From Chlorobiota bacterium (GTDB lineage: Bacteria > Bacteroidota > Ignavibacteria > OLB7), in the NCBI GenBank assembly GCA_016710285.1, contig JADJXR010000001.1, positions 310,001-374,000 on the forward strand: a stretch of 64,000 bases of DNA, written 5' to 3'. Below, in pieces: positions 55,656-63,129 of this stretch (its first letter is position 1; every line of letters starts with the position of its first letter). The translations under genes and the position numbers were made by a program. The notes below the pieces were generated by a model that was not told where the DNA came from, ran no database searches, and saw only the letters and a program-made list of their open reading frames with translations.

Positions 55656-55718
55656 CGTGTACCGATAAGCAATATCTGTTACTCAACACTTAATAGTATT
55701 CGGAGCTTCTTATATAGC

Positions 55719-56438
55719 TTACTTCGTATTTAATTTAGCTCTTCGAACTATTTTTTTTAACCATGTAGCATCATGTTTTGAAAGAATTTTTAAGCAACTA
55801 TCTATCGTTCTTGCTACATCTTCTTTTTCATTTTCGTAATACTCATAATCATGTAATGATTGTAAATACCAAATTGTACGTTGAAATATTTTATCTTCTT
55901 CTTTCTTTCTAGATAAATACTTTATTAGATTTATCGGTGACTTTGAAAATAATTTACCAATATTTTCTTCTAAAAATTCACTTATATACCCATCTGAATA
56001 TTTACTTATAGAATCTATCATCATTATATACTTCTCTTCTCCTGTTCGTCTATAATCATAAAACAATGCGTCTATTATTTCCAATACACACGAATCATAT
56101 CCATTTAATAATTCTCTATATCGAATATCACCACCCAGCACTAATGAATCAGGATAATTACGGATCATTTTGCAAGCATATGTAGTGTCTATCATTGCTA
56201 TGTACTCTATACGCTTCTTTCTTTGGCTTTCCTCATATCTTTTAGTTTTTAACAAATTACTATCCAATTTCCCAGAATGATTCTGTTCAGTAGAACATCC
56301 CACTATTACCATAACAAGCAATAATCCGCAGATTGACCATCTTAACTTTAGTATAAAGTCGTTCTTTATTAATCTTGCACCCGTTTTCCATAAATTCTTC
56401 CACTCATTGCGAGTAGCATGATATCTATAACATAACAT
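55719..56438 (-). CDS. Lipoprotein immunity protein of module 4 (239 aa)
   Basis: A hydrophobic helix (WSICGLLLVMVIVGC) ends in a lipobox with Cys48, so the mature protein should be a lipid-anchored envelope protein. The rest is Lys/Asp/Tyr-rich and helical, with no recognised family. It follows the YkuD-type toxin of module 4 by 19 nt. A periplasm-facing immunity protein beside a peptidoglycan-active toxin is coherent: the lipid anchor would place it where the toxin acts. The 47 residues before Cys48 are long for a lipoprotein signal, so the true start may be internal (near 56350). Confidence 0.75.
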   Translation of the reverse strand: MLCYRYHATRNEWKNLWKTGARLIKNDFILKLRWSICGLLLVMVIVGCSTEQNHSGKLDSNLLKTKRYEESQRKKRIEYIAMIDTTYACKMIRNYPDSLVLGGDIRYRELLNGYDSCVLEIIDALFYDYRRTGEEKYIMMIDSISKYSDGYISEFLEENIGKLFSKSPINLIKYLSRKKEEDKIFQRTIWYLQSLHDYEYYENEKEDVARTIDSCLKILSKHDATWLKKIVRRAKLNTK

Positions 56439-56457
56439 GAGTACCTTCCTCCCTAAG

Positions 56458-58089
56458 TTATTGTGGCATTTCCGAAACAGGCTGCTGTGTCATATCTCCT
56501 GGAACTGGTATGTCATCTGAGATTATCAGCTTACCAGGGACTTCTTGAGAATCATTTTTTTCTAATTCCTCCACTTTCTCTTTTAACTCTTTCATGATAT
56601 GATCAAATGTTCGCAGACATCCATGAGTTGCCTGTAATTGAGGATCCTCAACCGGTTCCCATTTCTTTGTCTTTTCGTTGTATTCCTCTTGTTGTCCTCC
56701 ATGAATACGGATAAGTGTTCTTCCACTCTCTTTGATTTCACCAGATTCCCCCGTAAGAACTAATCGTGGGTTAGGGCCATAAGAGGCTCGACTCCCGCCG
56801 CTTGTCCAAGGTGCTTTATCATCTATATCATATACTCCTGTTGGAGTATCATGGTCTGTATGCATTCTATCTCTTCCTTCCCCTTGCCCTCTTACAATAA
56901 ATGAATAAATCTCCTTTCCATTCCTATCTTTGAGAGTAGCAACACCTACAAAACTCCCCCCTTCTTCTCCTCGATTCCTCATAAAATGGATTTCAATATC
57001 CCATAAACCACTTCCATCAATACGATTCGTTGGATTATTTCTCGAGTAATGATATGGAGTAGTATAACGATTGCTTTCCCAGAACGCATCCACACTCATA
57101 AACCTTCCTGCCTCATCATCATACTGCCTCACCCCTAAATTCCGCAGACCGCTCTCTCCATCCTTCTCTTTGCCTATAAATCCCTTCCGGCTCTCCGTTC
57201 CGCCGGCTAATAACCCTCCAAATGGCGCGTAATCGCTGTATGTGAATCCGTTGCTTCCCAGTACTCCACGGCTGGAGCCTAAGTGGTCGAAGAAACGGTA
57301 TTCCTTCGCTCCGTTAGGGCGCGTTACTACGTTGCTGTGCTTCCCTACTCCATAGCTCAGATACTCCGTTGGATACAGAAACACATTCCGCCGCCAAGCC
57401 GTGTCGCAAAAGGGACCGCTCATTTGCTGGCCGTGCCACACCGCAAGCTGCTCTTTGCTCCCGCCAAGCAGATACTGCACCCACGGGTAGGGCTGGCCTA
57501 CGATGCTGTCTGGCAATGGGCCGTGGTACAACCGCTTCTGCTCTCGCTCTCCCTGCGCGTTGTACCGGTAGCGCCAATCCCAATGGTTGTTCTCCCACGG
57601 GTTCCCATTCTGGTACTTCCAGTTTAGCTCACGGTAGCTGTAGCCGAAGTGATCCTCACCCGCCAAACCCCAAAATGGAGGAGCTACCTGGCTGTGCCTT
57701 ATCCGATCCGTGATTGAACCGTTGAGGTTGTACCCGTAGTTCGTCCGCGTCGTTACTCCCCCTTGTTGCTGCAGGCTCTGCTCCAACCGGTTCGGGCCGC
57801 TTGTTGGTGCGCCGTACTGGTACGTTCGCACATCCTGGCCATCTATCCGAGCACTCAGGGTTCGGTTCCCCACCTTGTCGTACTCGTACAACACCGTGTC
57901 GCCCACACCCAACCGGCTCCATTTCTGTAGCCGGTCCACCCCGTCGTACTCATACCCCTGCACCAACCAACTCCCCTGCCCACCATTCTTCGATTCCTGC
58001 TTCACGATCCGCCCTACTGAGTCGTACGATAATTTCTGCTGGAATATCTTCGGCGCGACGATCGTGTACTGGCTCTCCAGAGAATCCAA
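56458..58089 (-). CDS. Rhs core piece with YkuD-type L,D-transpeptidase toxin tip (module 4)
   Basis: The frame is open to about 58107 (YNKRGWLDSLESQYTI) without a start; 58089 is an internal TTG. Core type FIGKEKDGESGLRNLGVRQ, closing with the unusual RIDGSGL instead of DPxG. The tip carries the YkuD catalytic pattern: DHDTPTGVYDIDD, RLVLTG, RIHGG (His463, Gly464 of this frame) and ATHGCLR with Thr488, His489, Cys491 and Arg493, i.e. HG-x(n)-[ST]HGC-x-R. These enzymes use the cysteine to cut or re-join L,D bonds in peptidoglycan stem peptides, so the toxin should act in the periplasm. That fits the lipoprotein immunity gene 19 nt downstream. Confidence 0.82.
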   Translation of the reverse strand: MDSLESQYTIVAPKIFQQKLSYDSVGRIVKQESKNGGQGSWLVQGYEYDGVDRLQKWSRLGVGDTVLYEYDKVGNRTLSARIDGQDVRTYQYGAPTSGPNRLEQSLQQQGGVTTRTNYGYNLNGSITDRIRHSQVAPPFWGLAGEDHFGYSYRELNWKYQNGNPWENNHWDWRYRYNAQGEREQKRLYHGPLPDSIVGQPYPWVQYLLGGSKEQLAVWHGQQMSGPFCDTAWRRNVFLYPTEYLSYGVGKHSNVVTRPNGAKEYRFFDHLGSSRGVLGSNGFTYSDYAPFGGLLAGGTESRKGFIGKEKDGESGLRNLGVRQYDDEAGRFMSVDAFWESNRYTTPYHYSRNNPTNRIDGSGLWDIEIHFMRNRGEEGGSFVGVATLKDRNGKEIYSFIVRGQGEGRDRMHTDHDTPTGVYDIDDKAPWTSGGSRASYGPNPRLVLTGESGEIKESGRTLIRIHGGQQEEYNEKTKKWEPVEDPQLQATHGCLRTFDHIMKELKEKVEELEKNDSQEVPGKLIISDDIPVPGDMTQQPVSEMPQ

Positions 58090-58130
58090 CCAACCGCGCT
58101 TGTTGTATCAACACACCGATTCTCAACACT

Positions 58131-58421
58131 CTATGAATTCATGCTCAAAATCTGTACAACTATTCCTTCTCCTATTACTTCACTTCCTTCATCAAAAGTG
58201 AACTTTGCTCCAACACGAAATTCACCTCCTAAATATCTGTCATTTATGAATGTTATCTCAACAATGCCTTCTTCTCCAGGAAAAAATTCATCCTTGTGAA
58301 TCAGCGTTATTCTCCCACCCGTCTTCATGTTATCTATAAAATTAAAAGTAGGCCAATACCCTGAACGGAACGGCGTTTGCCTCTTATTATTCAATCGTAT
58401 TTTAGCTTTGATCTTAACCAT
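58131..58421 (-). CDS. EF-Tu domain-3-like immunity protein (module 3, 96 aa)
   Basis: The whole protein resembles the third (beta-barrel) domain of elongation factor Tu: KIRLNNKRQTPFRSGYWPTF corresponds to the EF-Tu TPFxxGYRPQFY segment, TGGRITLI to the following TG-x-I strand, FFPGEEGIVEITFI to MPGDNVxMxVxL, and KFTFDEGSEVIGEGIVVQIL to RFAIREGGRTVGAGVVxxI. No GTPase domain is present. It starts 5 nt after the stop of the module-3 toxin. A stand-alone EF-Tu domain-3 mimic could bind the toxin as a decoy for EF-Tu or occupy its translation-factor partner; this is inference. Confidence 0.78.
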   Translation of the reverse strand: MVKIKAKIRLNNKRQTPFRSGYWPTFNFIDNMKTGGRITLIHKDEFFPGEEGIVEITFINDRYLGGEFRVGAKFTFDEGSEVIGEGIVVQILSMNS

Positions 58422-58426
58422 TTTGA

Positions 58427-59563
58427 TTAAAACTTGATTCGAACAAGTGGTGTATAATTTAGTACGTTGACTTGAATTTGACTGAGTTGAGTTGAAGGAA
58501 TTGCGATTGCAGAAAATCCATCCGCTCTGAAAGGCGTTGCACCATTCATTATGCTACTTGAAATCCGAGCTTCAATTACATAAAATGGCTGTTGATCTGC
58601 ACGAAACAGAAGTTGACCAAAACCAGCTGCATCTTTCGCAGTTGGTGCAAAAAGTTTTGTTGTTTCATACCCTCCTGCCAAATTTCTCAAACCATTTTGG
58701 GCAATATCGGATAATTCAGCTTGTGAGACAGCTCGATAAACACTTGTAGTCGTTGCATTGCTTTCAGAAACTGCAACTTGCCTTGTATGTAGAAGAGCTT
58801 TTGCTCCCTCTACACCTTTTGTTCCAACTGTTTGAGTCGCCGATGCGGCCCTTGCTACTGTTGCTGACTCTGTTCCAAATATTGATTGCCATAAACGCCT
58901 TAACCCTATTCCTATATCTCCTCCTCCTGCACTTCCGAGCACTTGGATCTTGCCATCTTCACCAGGTGTACCAGTCGCATCAACAGGATCAATATCATCT
59001 CCAATCGAACCCGCCTGCAACCCCTTCGGATCCGTCTTCCTCAACGGATCATTATCTCCATACACGTATGGCGATTGCCACAAAAACTTCTCCCACAATG
59101 GGTCTATTGCCGTAAATCTACCCAATCCCTCCTCTAATTTCCTCACTCCGTTGTTGTACAGGCTGCTTTCCTTGTCCTCCTCTCGGTCGTTATACATCCG
59201 ACGCGTTGCCGTTCCGCTTAACAGGCCGCCCCACGGGTCGTAATCATAATACTTCGTTGAAATGCCGGGGGTGAGGCTGGCGCGTAGGCTGGCTAAGTGG
59301 TCGCTGATTCGGTATTCTTTGCTCCCGTCTGGCGTGGTGATGATCGGCGTGAGGTCCTCATGGACCCCGTTCCAGCCAATGCCGTTGGTGAGATACTCCG
59401 TTGGATACAGAAACACATTCCGCCGCCAAGCGGTGTCGCAGAATGGACCGCTCATTTGCTGGCCGTGCCAGACGGCAAGCTGCTCTTTGCTCCCGCCAAG
59501 CAGATACTGCACCCAGGGGTAGGGCTGGCCTACGATGCTGTCTGCCAATGGACCGTGGTACAA
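58427..59563 (-). CDS. Rhs core piece with putative ADP-ribosyltransferase toxin tip (module 3)
   Basis: The frame is open to about 59665 (RELNWKYQNGNPWENNHW), where it abuts the preceding immunity stop; 59563 is an internal TTG. Core type YNDREEDKESSLYNNGVRK, closing TDPKGLQ. The tip begins after an Ala/Thr/Ser linker: TTSVYRAVSQAELSDIAQNG, YETTKLFAPTAKDAAGFG, then QQPFYVIEARI and SAIAIPSTQLSQIQV. A VYRxVSxxELxxIxxxG start followed by KxFxxTxxxAxxFG is the pattern of small ART-fold tips that transfer ADP-ribose from NAD+. Catalytic residues cannot be fixed without a structural alignment, so the activity is a moderate-confidence inference. Confidence 0.68.
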   Translation of the reverse strand: MYHGPLADSIVGQPYPWVQYLLGGSKEQLAVWHGQQMSGPFCDTAWRRNVFLYPTEYLTNGIGWNGVHEDLTPIITTPDGSKEYRISDHLASLRASLTPGISTKYYDYDPWGGLLSGTATRRMYNDREEDKESSLYNNGVRKLEEGLGRFTAIDPLWEKFLWQSPYVYGDNDPLRKTDPKGLQAGSIGDDIDPVDATGTPGEDGKIQVLGSAGGGDIGIGLRRLWQSIFGTESATVARAASATQTVGTKGVEGAKALLHTRQVAVSESNATTTSVYRAVSQAELSDIAQNGLRNLAGGYETTKLFAPTAKDAAGFGQLLFRADQQPFYVIEARISSSIMNGATPFRADGFSAIAIPSTQLSQIQVNVLNYTPLVRIKF

Positions 59564-59668
59564 CCGCTTTTGCTCTCGCTCTCCCTGCGCGTTGTACCGG
59601 TAGCGCCAATCCCAGTGGTTGTTCTCCCACGGGTTCCCGTTCTGGTACTTCCAGTTTAGCTCACGGCT

Positions 59669-60289
59669 CTATAATATTCCCCCATTCTGCAACCGCCGTG
59701 ACCAGACACCTAATAAACGCTCTAATCCTTTAGTGTCTCCCGTTTTTAAAGCGCGTTCTGCATTACCATAAGGCGCGCCAATTGGATCTTCTTCAAAAAA
59801 CTTTCCATACTTCAGAACAGGCAGATTGTAGGATAAGGCGCGTTTGCCTCCAACCCCAACTCCCCATTCCAACTCAGGCTGCACCTTCATCAACATATGC
59901 GCAAACACGATCCCAATGTCAACCGCTAATGATGCTCCATACGTCGTCAACTCTATCCTCGGATGATTGATGATCGTGTACTTCCCATCCTTGTGAACCT
60001 CGACACTGAAATCCTCCTCGTTCTTGTTATCTGTGTGAAATCTCTCATCCCTAAATATCTCCATTGATTTACCTACTATCTCATCTAATAACTCTACATT
60101 ATCTCTCCTGAAATCTATATCCACATCTAAAAAATTACTCAACACCTCAAGACGTTCAGGAAAAATGCTCAAAAACCAAAGCAGGTTTTGCTTCGCTTCT
60201 TTCTTGCTCCAATTTTTGTGCCCCTTCTCCGCTAACTCTAACGGAGTAAGAATTATGGGATATGGTTCGATGAATGTGGTCTCGTTCAT
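59669..60289 (-). CDS. Second copy of the 206-aa immunity protein, without toxin (module 2b)
   Basis: Nearly identical to its direct neighbour at 60371-60991 over the first 170 residues (MNETTFIEPYPIILTPLELA...), then it differs (PIGAPYGNAERALKTGDTKG versus PIRSAYNQALRSIKEENKNG) before the common end WSRRLQNGGIL. The region upstream holds only a decayed Rhs remnant. Its 3' variable segment matches the orphan copy at 47962-48582, so those two are closer relatives. The KQKGV leader (AAACAGAAAGGAGTC) before the ATG is shared with the toxin-linked copy and contains the ribosome binding site. Confidence 0.8.
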   Translation of the reverse strand: MNETTFIEPYPIILTPLELAEKGHKNWSKKEAKQNLLWFLSIFPERLEVLSNFLDVDIDFRRDNVELLDEIVGKSMEIFRDERFHTDNKNEEDFSVEVHKDGKYTIINHPRIELTTYGASLAVDIGIVFAHMLMKVQPELEWGVGVGGKRALSYNLPVLKYGKFFEEDPIGAPYGNAERALKTGDTKGLERLLGVWSRRLQNGGIL

Positions 60290-60370
60290 GACTCCTTTCT
60301 GTTTGGTGATGGTGGGTGTGAGACTCTTCTGAACCTCGTTCCATAGCTATTTTCAATTCAGCCCACAGAT
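60290..60370 (-). pseudogene. Decayed Rhs core remnant between the two immunity copies
   Basis: Minus-strand reading gives a trace of the core (GLN, stop, K, stop) followed by WNEVQKSLTPTITKQKG, a degenerate copy of ELNWK joined by deletion to GWNGVHEDLTPIITK. Two in-frame stop codons show that it is dead. Confidence 0.6.
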
Positions 60371-60991
60371 CTATAATATCCCCCCATTCTGTAACCGCCG
60401 TGACCAGACATCCAGTGTATGGAGCATCCCATTTTTATTTTCTTCCTTTATAGACCGTAATGCCTGATTATAAGCTGATCTAATCGGATTTTCTTCAAAA
60501 AACTTTCCATACTTCAGAACAGGCAGATTGTAGGATAAGGCTCGTTTGCCTCCAACTCCAACTCCCCATTCCAACTCAGGCTGCACCTTCATCAACATAT
60601 GCGCAAACACGATCCCAATGTCAACCGCTAACGATGCTCCATACGTCGTCAACTCTATCCTCGGATGATTGATGATCGTGTACTTCCCATCCTTGTGAAC
60701 CTCGACACTGAAATCCTCCTCGTTCTTGTTATCTGTGTGAAATCTCTCATCCCTAAATATCTCCATTGATTTACCTACTATCTCATCTAATAACTCTACA
60801 TTATCTCTCCTGAAATCTATATCCACATCTAAAAAATTACTCAACACCTCAAGACGTTCAGGAAAAATGCTCAAAAACCAAAGCAGGTTTTGCTTCGCTT
60901 CTTTCTTGCTCCAATCCTTGTGATCCTTCTCCGCGAACTCTAACGGAGTAAGAATTATGGGATATGGTTCGATGAATGTGGTCTCGTTCAT
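60371..60991 (-). CDS. Immunity protein of the module-2 nuclease toxin (206 aa)
   Basis: 206 residues, no signal peptide, family not recognised. Conserved parts among the three copies: KEAKQNLLWFLSIFPERLEV, NFLDVDIDFRRDNVELLDE, INHPRIELTTYGASLAVDIG and ELEWGVGVGGKRALSYNLPV. It begins 16 nt after the toxin stop, with AAAGGAG just before the ATG. This is the only one of the three copies with a toxin directly upstream, so it is taken as the cognate partner of the PD-(D/E)XK tip. Confidence 0.78.
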   Translation of the reverse strand: MNETTFIEPYPIILTPLEFAEKDHKDWSKKEAKQNLLWFLSIFPERLEVLSNFLDVDIDFRRDNVELLDEIVGKSMEIFRDERFHTDNKNEEDFSVEVHKDGKYTIINHPRIELTTYGASLAVDIGIVFAHMLMKVQPELEWGVGVGGKRALSYNLPVLKYGKFFEENPIRSAYNQALRSIKEENKNGMLHTLDVWSRRLQNGGIL

Positions 60992-61007
60992 GACTCCTTT
61001 CTGTTTG

Positions 61008-62558
61008 TTATTTATGGATTATGACACCTATCCCATGCTCCTGAAGAGCATTCAGCAACCTTAATGTCGGACCGACTTGCCCAGTTACTGGGCTTGGATA
61101 AAAATGCCACGTTACCCCTTGAATATCTCCAAGATTACTTTTCAATATCTCAGCATCTTTCTTGACTTGGCTCTGGATCCTTGAGGAATATGGTGTCCTT
61201 CCTGTCTTGATTTCATTGGCTTGATCCTTTTTGACATTATCTACTACCCTCGCTCCTTGATTTGTCTTTATGCTTACTCCATTTTTTCCTCCATTTTGCT
61301 GTTGAAATTTGGCTTCTTGCGCCTTCCCATTAGCATTGTTCGCTCTAATAGTATTTCCCGAAGATTGGCTTATTCCCCCTCGCGCTCCTACACTGCTTGA
61401 GACTTGACCTACTCGTATCCAATTTCCACTACTTGCTACCCCCCCACCTCCGCCGCTTGGACGAACACTCAAACCACTCCCAATCCTTGGCATCCTCACA
61501 ATCATACCACCTGAACCTTGGGCACCGCCAAATGCCGATAATTGCTCCGGTAGTCCATCTCCTACTGTTAGCGCCATCCCCTTGACACTTGCTACACCAC
61601 GCCGCTGCATCCCATCCGGGTCCACATAATTCAACGGCGCATTCCCCGCGTACACGTACGGGCTGATCTCTGCTTCTTTCTCAAATAATGGGTCTATACT
61701 TAAAAATCTCCCCTCTTCGTACTTCCTCACTCCTAAACTAAACAATCCATTCTCACGGTCCTTCTCGTTCTCGTTGAACCCTCGACGCGCTACCGTTCCA
61801 CCGCCAAGAACCTCCCCCCACGGGTCGTAATCATAATACTTCGTTGAAACGCCGGGGGTGAGGCTGGCGCGTAGGCTGGCTAAGTGGTCGCTGATTCGGT
61901 ATTCTTTGCTTCCGTCTGGCTTGGTGATGATCGGCGTGAGGTCCTCATGAACCCCGTTCCAGCCGATGCCGTTGGTGATGTACTCCGTTGGATACAGAAA
62001 CACATTCCGCCGCCAAGCGGTGTCGCAGAAGGGGCTGGTCATCTGTTGGCCGTGCCAGACGGCTAATTGCTCCTTGCTCCCGCCAAGCAGATACTGCACC
62101 CACGGGTATGGCTGGCCTACGATGCTGTCTGCCAATGGGCCGTGGTACAACCGCTTTTGCTCTCGCTCCCCCTGCGCATTGTACCGGTATCGCCAATCCC
62201 AGTGGTTGTTCTCCCACGGGTTCCCGTTCTGGTACTTCCAGTTCAGTTCACGGTAGCTGTAGCCAAAGTGATCCTCACCCGCCAAACCCCAGAATGGAGG
62301 AGTTACCTGGCTGAACCTTGTTCGATCCGTGATGGAACCGTTGAGGTTGTACCCGTAGTCCGTCCGCATCGTTACTCCCCCTTGTTGCTGCAGGCTCTGC
62401 TCCAACCGGTTCGGACCACTTGTTGGTGCGCCGTACTGGTACGTTCGCACATCCTGGCCATCTATCCGAGCACTCAGTGTTCGGTTCCCCACCTTGTCGT
62501 ACTCGTACAACACCGTGTCGCCCAAACCCAAGCGGCTCCATTTCTGCAGCCGGTCCAA
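61008..62558 (-). CDS. Rhs core piece with PD-(D/E)XK nuclease toxin tip (module 2)
   Basis: The core begins abruptly at a TTG (62558) inside a YD-repeat (DRLQKWSRLGLGDTVLYEYD), only 8 nt past the stop of the module-1 immunity gene, and continues through FNENEKDRENGLFSLGVRK to YVDPDGMQRRG. A long linker (SGLSVRPSGGGGGVASSGNW) precedes the tip: KAQEAKFQQQNGGKNGVSIK, ARVVDNVKKDQANEIKTG (Asp440, Glu449 and Lys451 of this frame, a D...ExK restriction-endonuclease core) and WHFYPSPVTGQVGPTLRLLN. This is the pattern of REase-fold toxin tips that degrade DNA. The immunity gene follows by 16 nt. Confidence 0.8.
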   Translation of the reverse strand: MDRLQKWSRLGLGDTVLYEYDKVGNRTLSARIDGQDVRTYQYGAPTSGPNRLEQSLQQQGGVTMRTDYGYNLNGSITDRTRFSQVTPPFWGLAGEDHFGYSYRELNWKYQNGNPWENNHWDWRYRYNAQGEREQKRLYHGPLADSIVGQPYPWVQYLLGGSKEQLAVWHGQQMTSPFCDTAWRRNVFLYPTEYITNGIGWNGVHEDLTPIITKPDGSKEYRISDHLASLRASLTPGVSTKYYDYDPWGEVLGGGTVARRGFNENEKDRENGLFSLGVRKYEEGRFLSIDPLFEKEAEISPYVYAGNAPLNYVDPDGMQRRGVASVKGMALTVGDGLPEQLSAFGGAQGSGGMIVRMPRIGSGLSVRPSGGGGGVASSGNWIRVGQVSSSVGARGGISQSSGNTIRANNANGKAQEAKFQQQNGGKNGVSIKTNQGARVVDNVKKDQANEIKTGRTPYSSRIQSQVKKDAEILKSNLGDIQGVTWHFYPSPVTGQVGPTLRLLNALQEHGIGVIIHK

Positions 62559-62566
62559 TCACTATC

Positions 62567-63106
62567 TCAGTCTCTATTCACCGGAATCTTTCTTTTGTGA
62601 TTATCGGGTAAAACTTGAATAATTTTATCAATTAACCCTTCTTTCCAATAGTATGGAGTTGAATTCCATACTATTCCATACGGAACCTTTAATAGCAAGT
62701 ACCTACCCCCTGTGCCGAAACTAACTGTGTCCGCATAAGGATGGTGGTGATAAAATAACTGAATACTTAATCTAGTATCTATTCTCAATAATTGAGAATG
62801 ATTTTCTGCATTTATTGAATATCGTTCTAATTTCAGGATAGCACTTTCAATGCTATCTATTATTACACGAGAAATCACTGTGGTATCAAAAAAATCTTCT
62901 TCGCTTTTCCGAAATTTAGTTTTCCAAAATCGCTCTGGGGTTATCTGAGAGCGAGTTCGGACATTCCAATATAAACTTCGGATTTTTATTGAATCTATTT
63001 TATTGCCTTTCACTTCTTGCATTTGATAAATAAGACCATTATCAATGCTTATTAGTGGCCCATTAAGCATTAGCAATGCTACAAGAAGATTTATGAGTTT
63101 TATCAT
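62567..63106 (-). CDS. Putative exported immunity protein of module 1 (179 aa)
   Basis: Begins MIKLINLLVALLMLNGPLIS, a short hydrophobic export or anchor segment, followed by a hydrophilic body with SIQLFYHHHPYADTVSFGTG. No family recognised. Strongly A+T-rich. It follows the zincin toxin of module 1 by 23 nt. The export signal suggests that the module-1 toxin is active in the periplasm or has to be blocked there. Confidence 0.7.
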   Translation of the reverse strand: MIKLINLLVALLMLNGPLISIDNGLIYQMQEVKGNKIDSIKIRSLYWNVRTRSQITPERFWKTKFRKSEEDFFDTTVISRVIIDSIESAILKLERYSINAENHSQLLRIDTRLSIQLFYHHHPYADTVSFGTGGRYLLLKVPYGIVWNSTPYYWKEGLIDKIIQVLPDNHKRKIPVNRD

Positions 63107-63129
63107 CTGAATAACCTCGTAGATAGTAG

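Noticed and set aside
61008..62558. Treating the Rhs cassettes as complete independent genes
   Set aside because: They start in the middle of conserved core repeats, right after the previous gene's stop codon, and lack the N-terminal part and any initiation signal.
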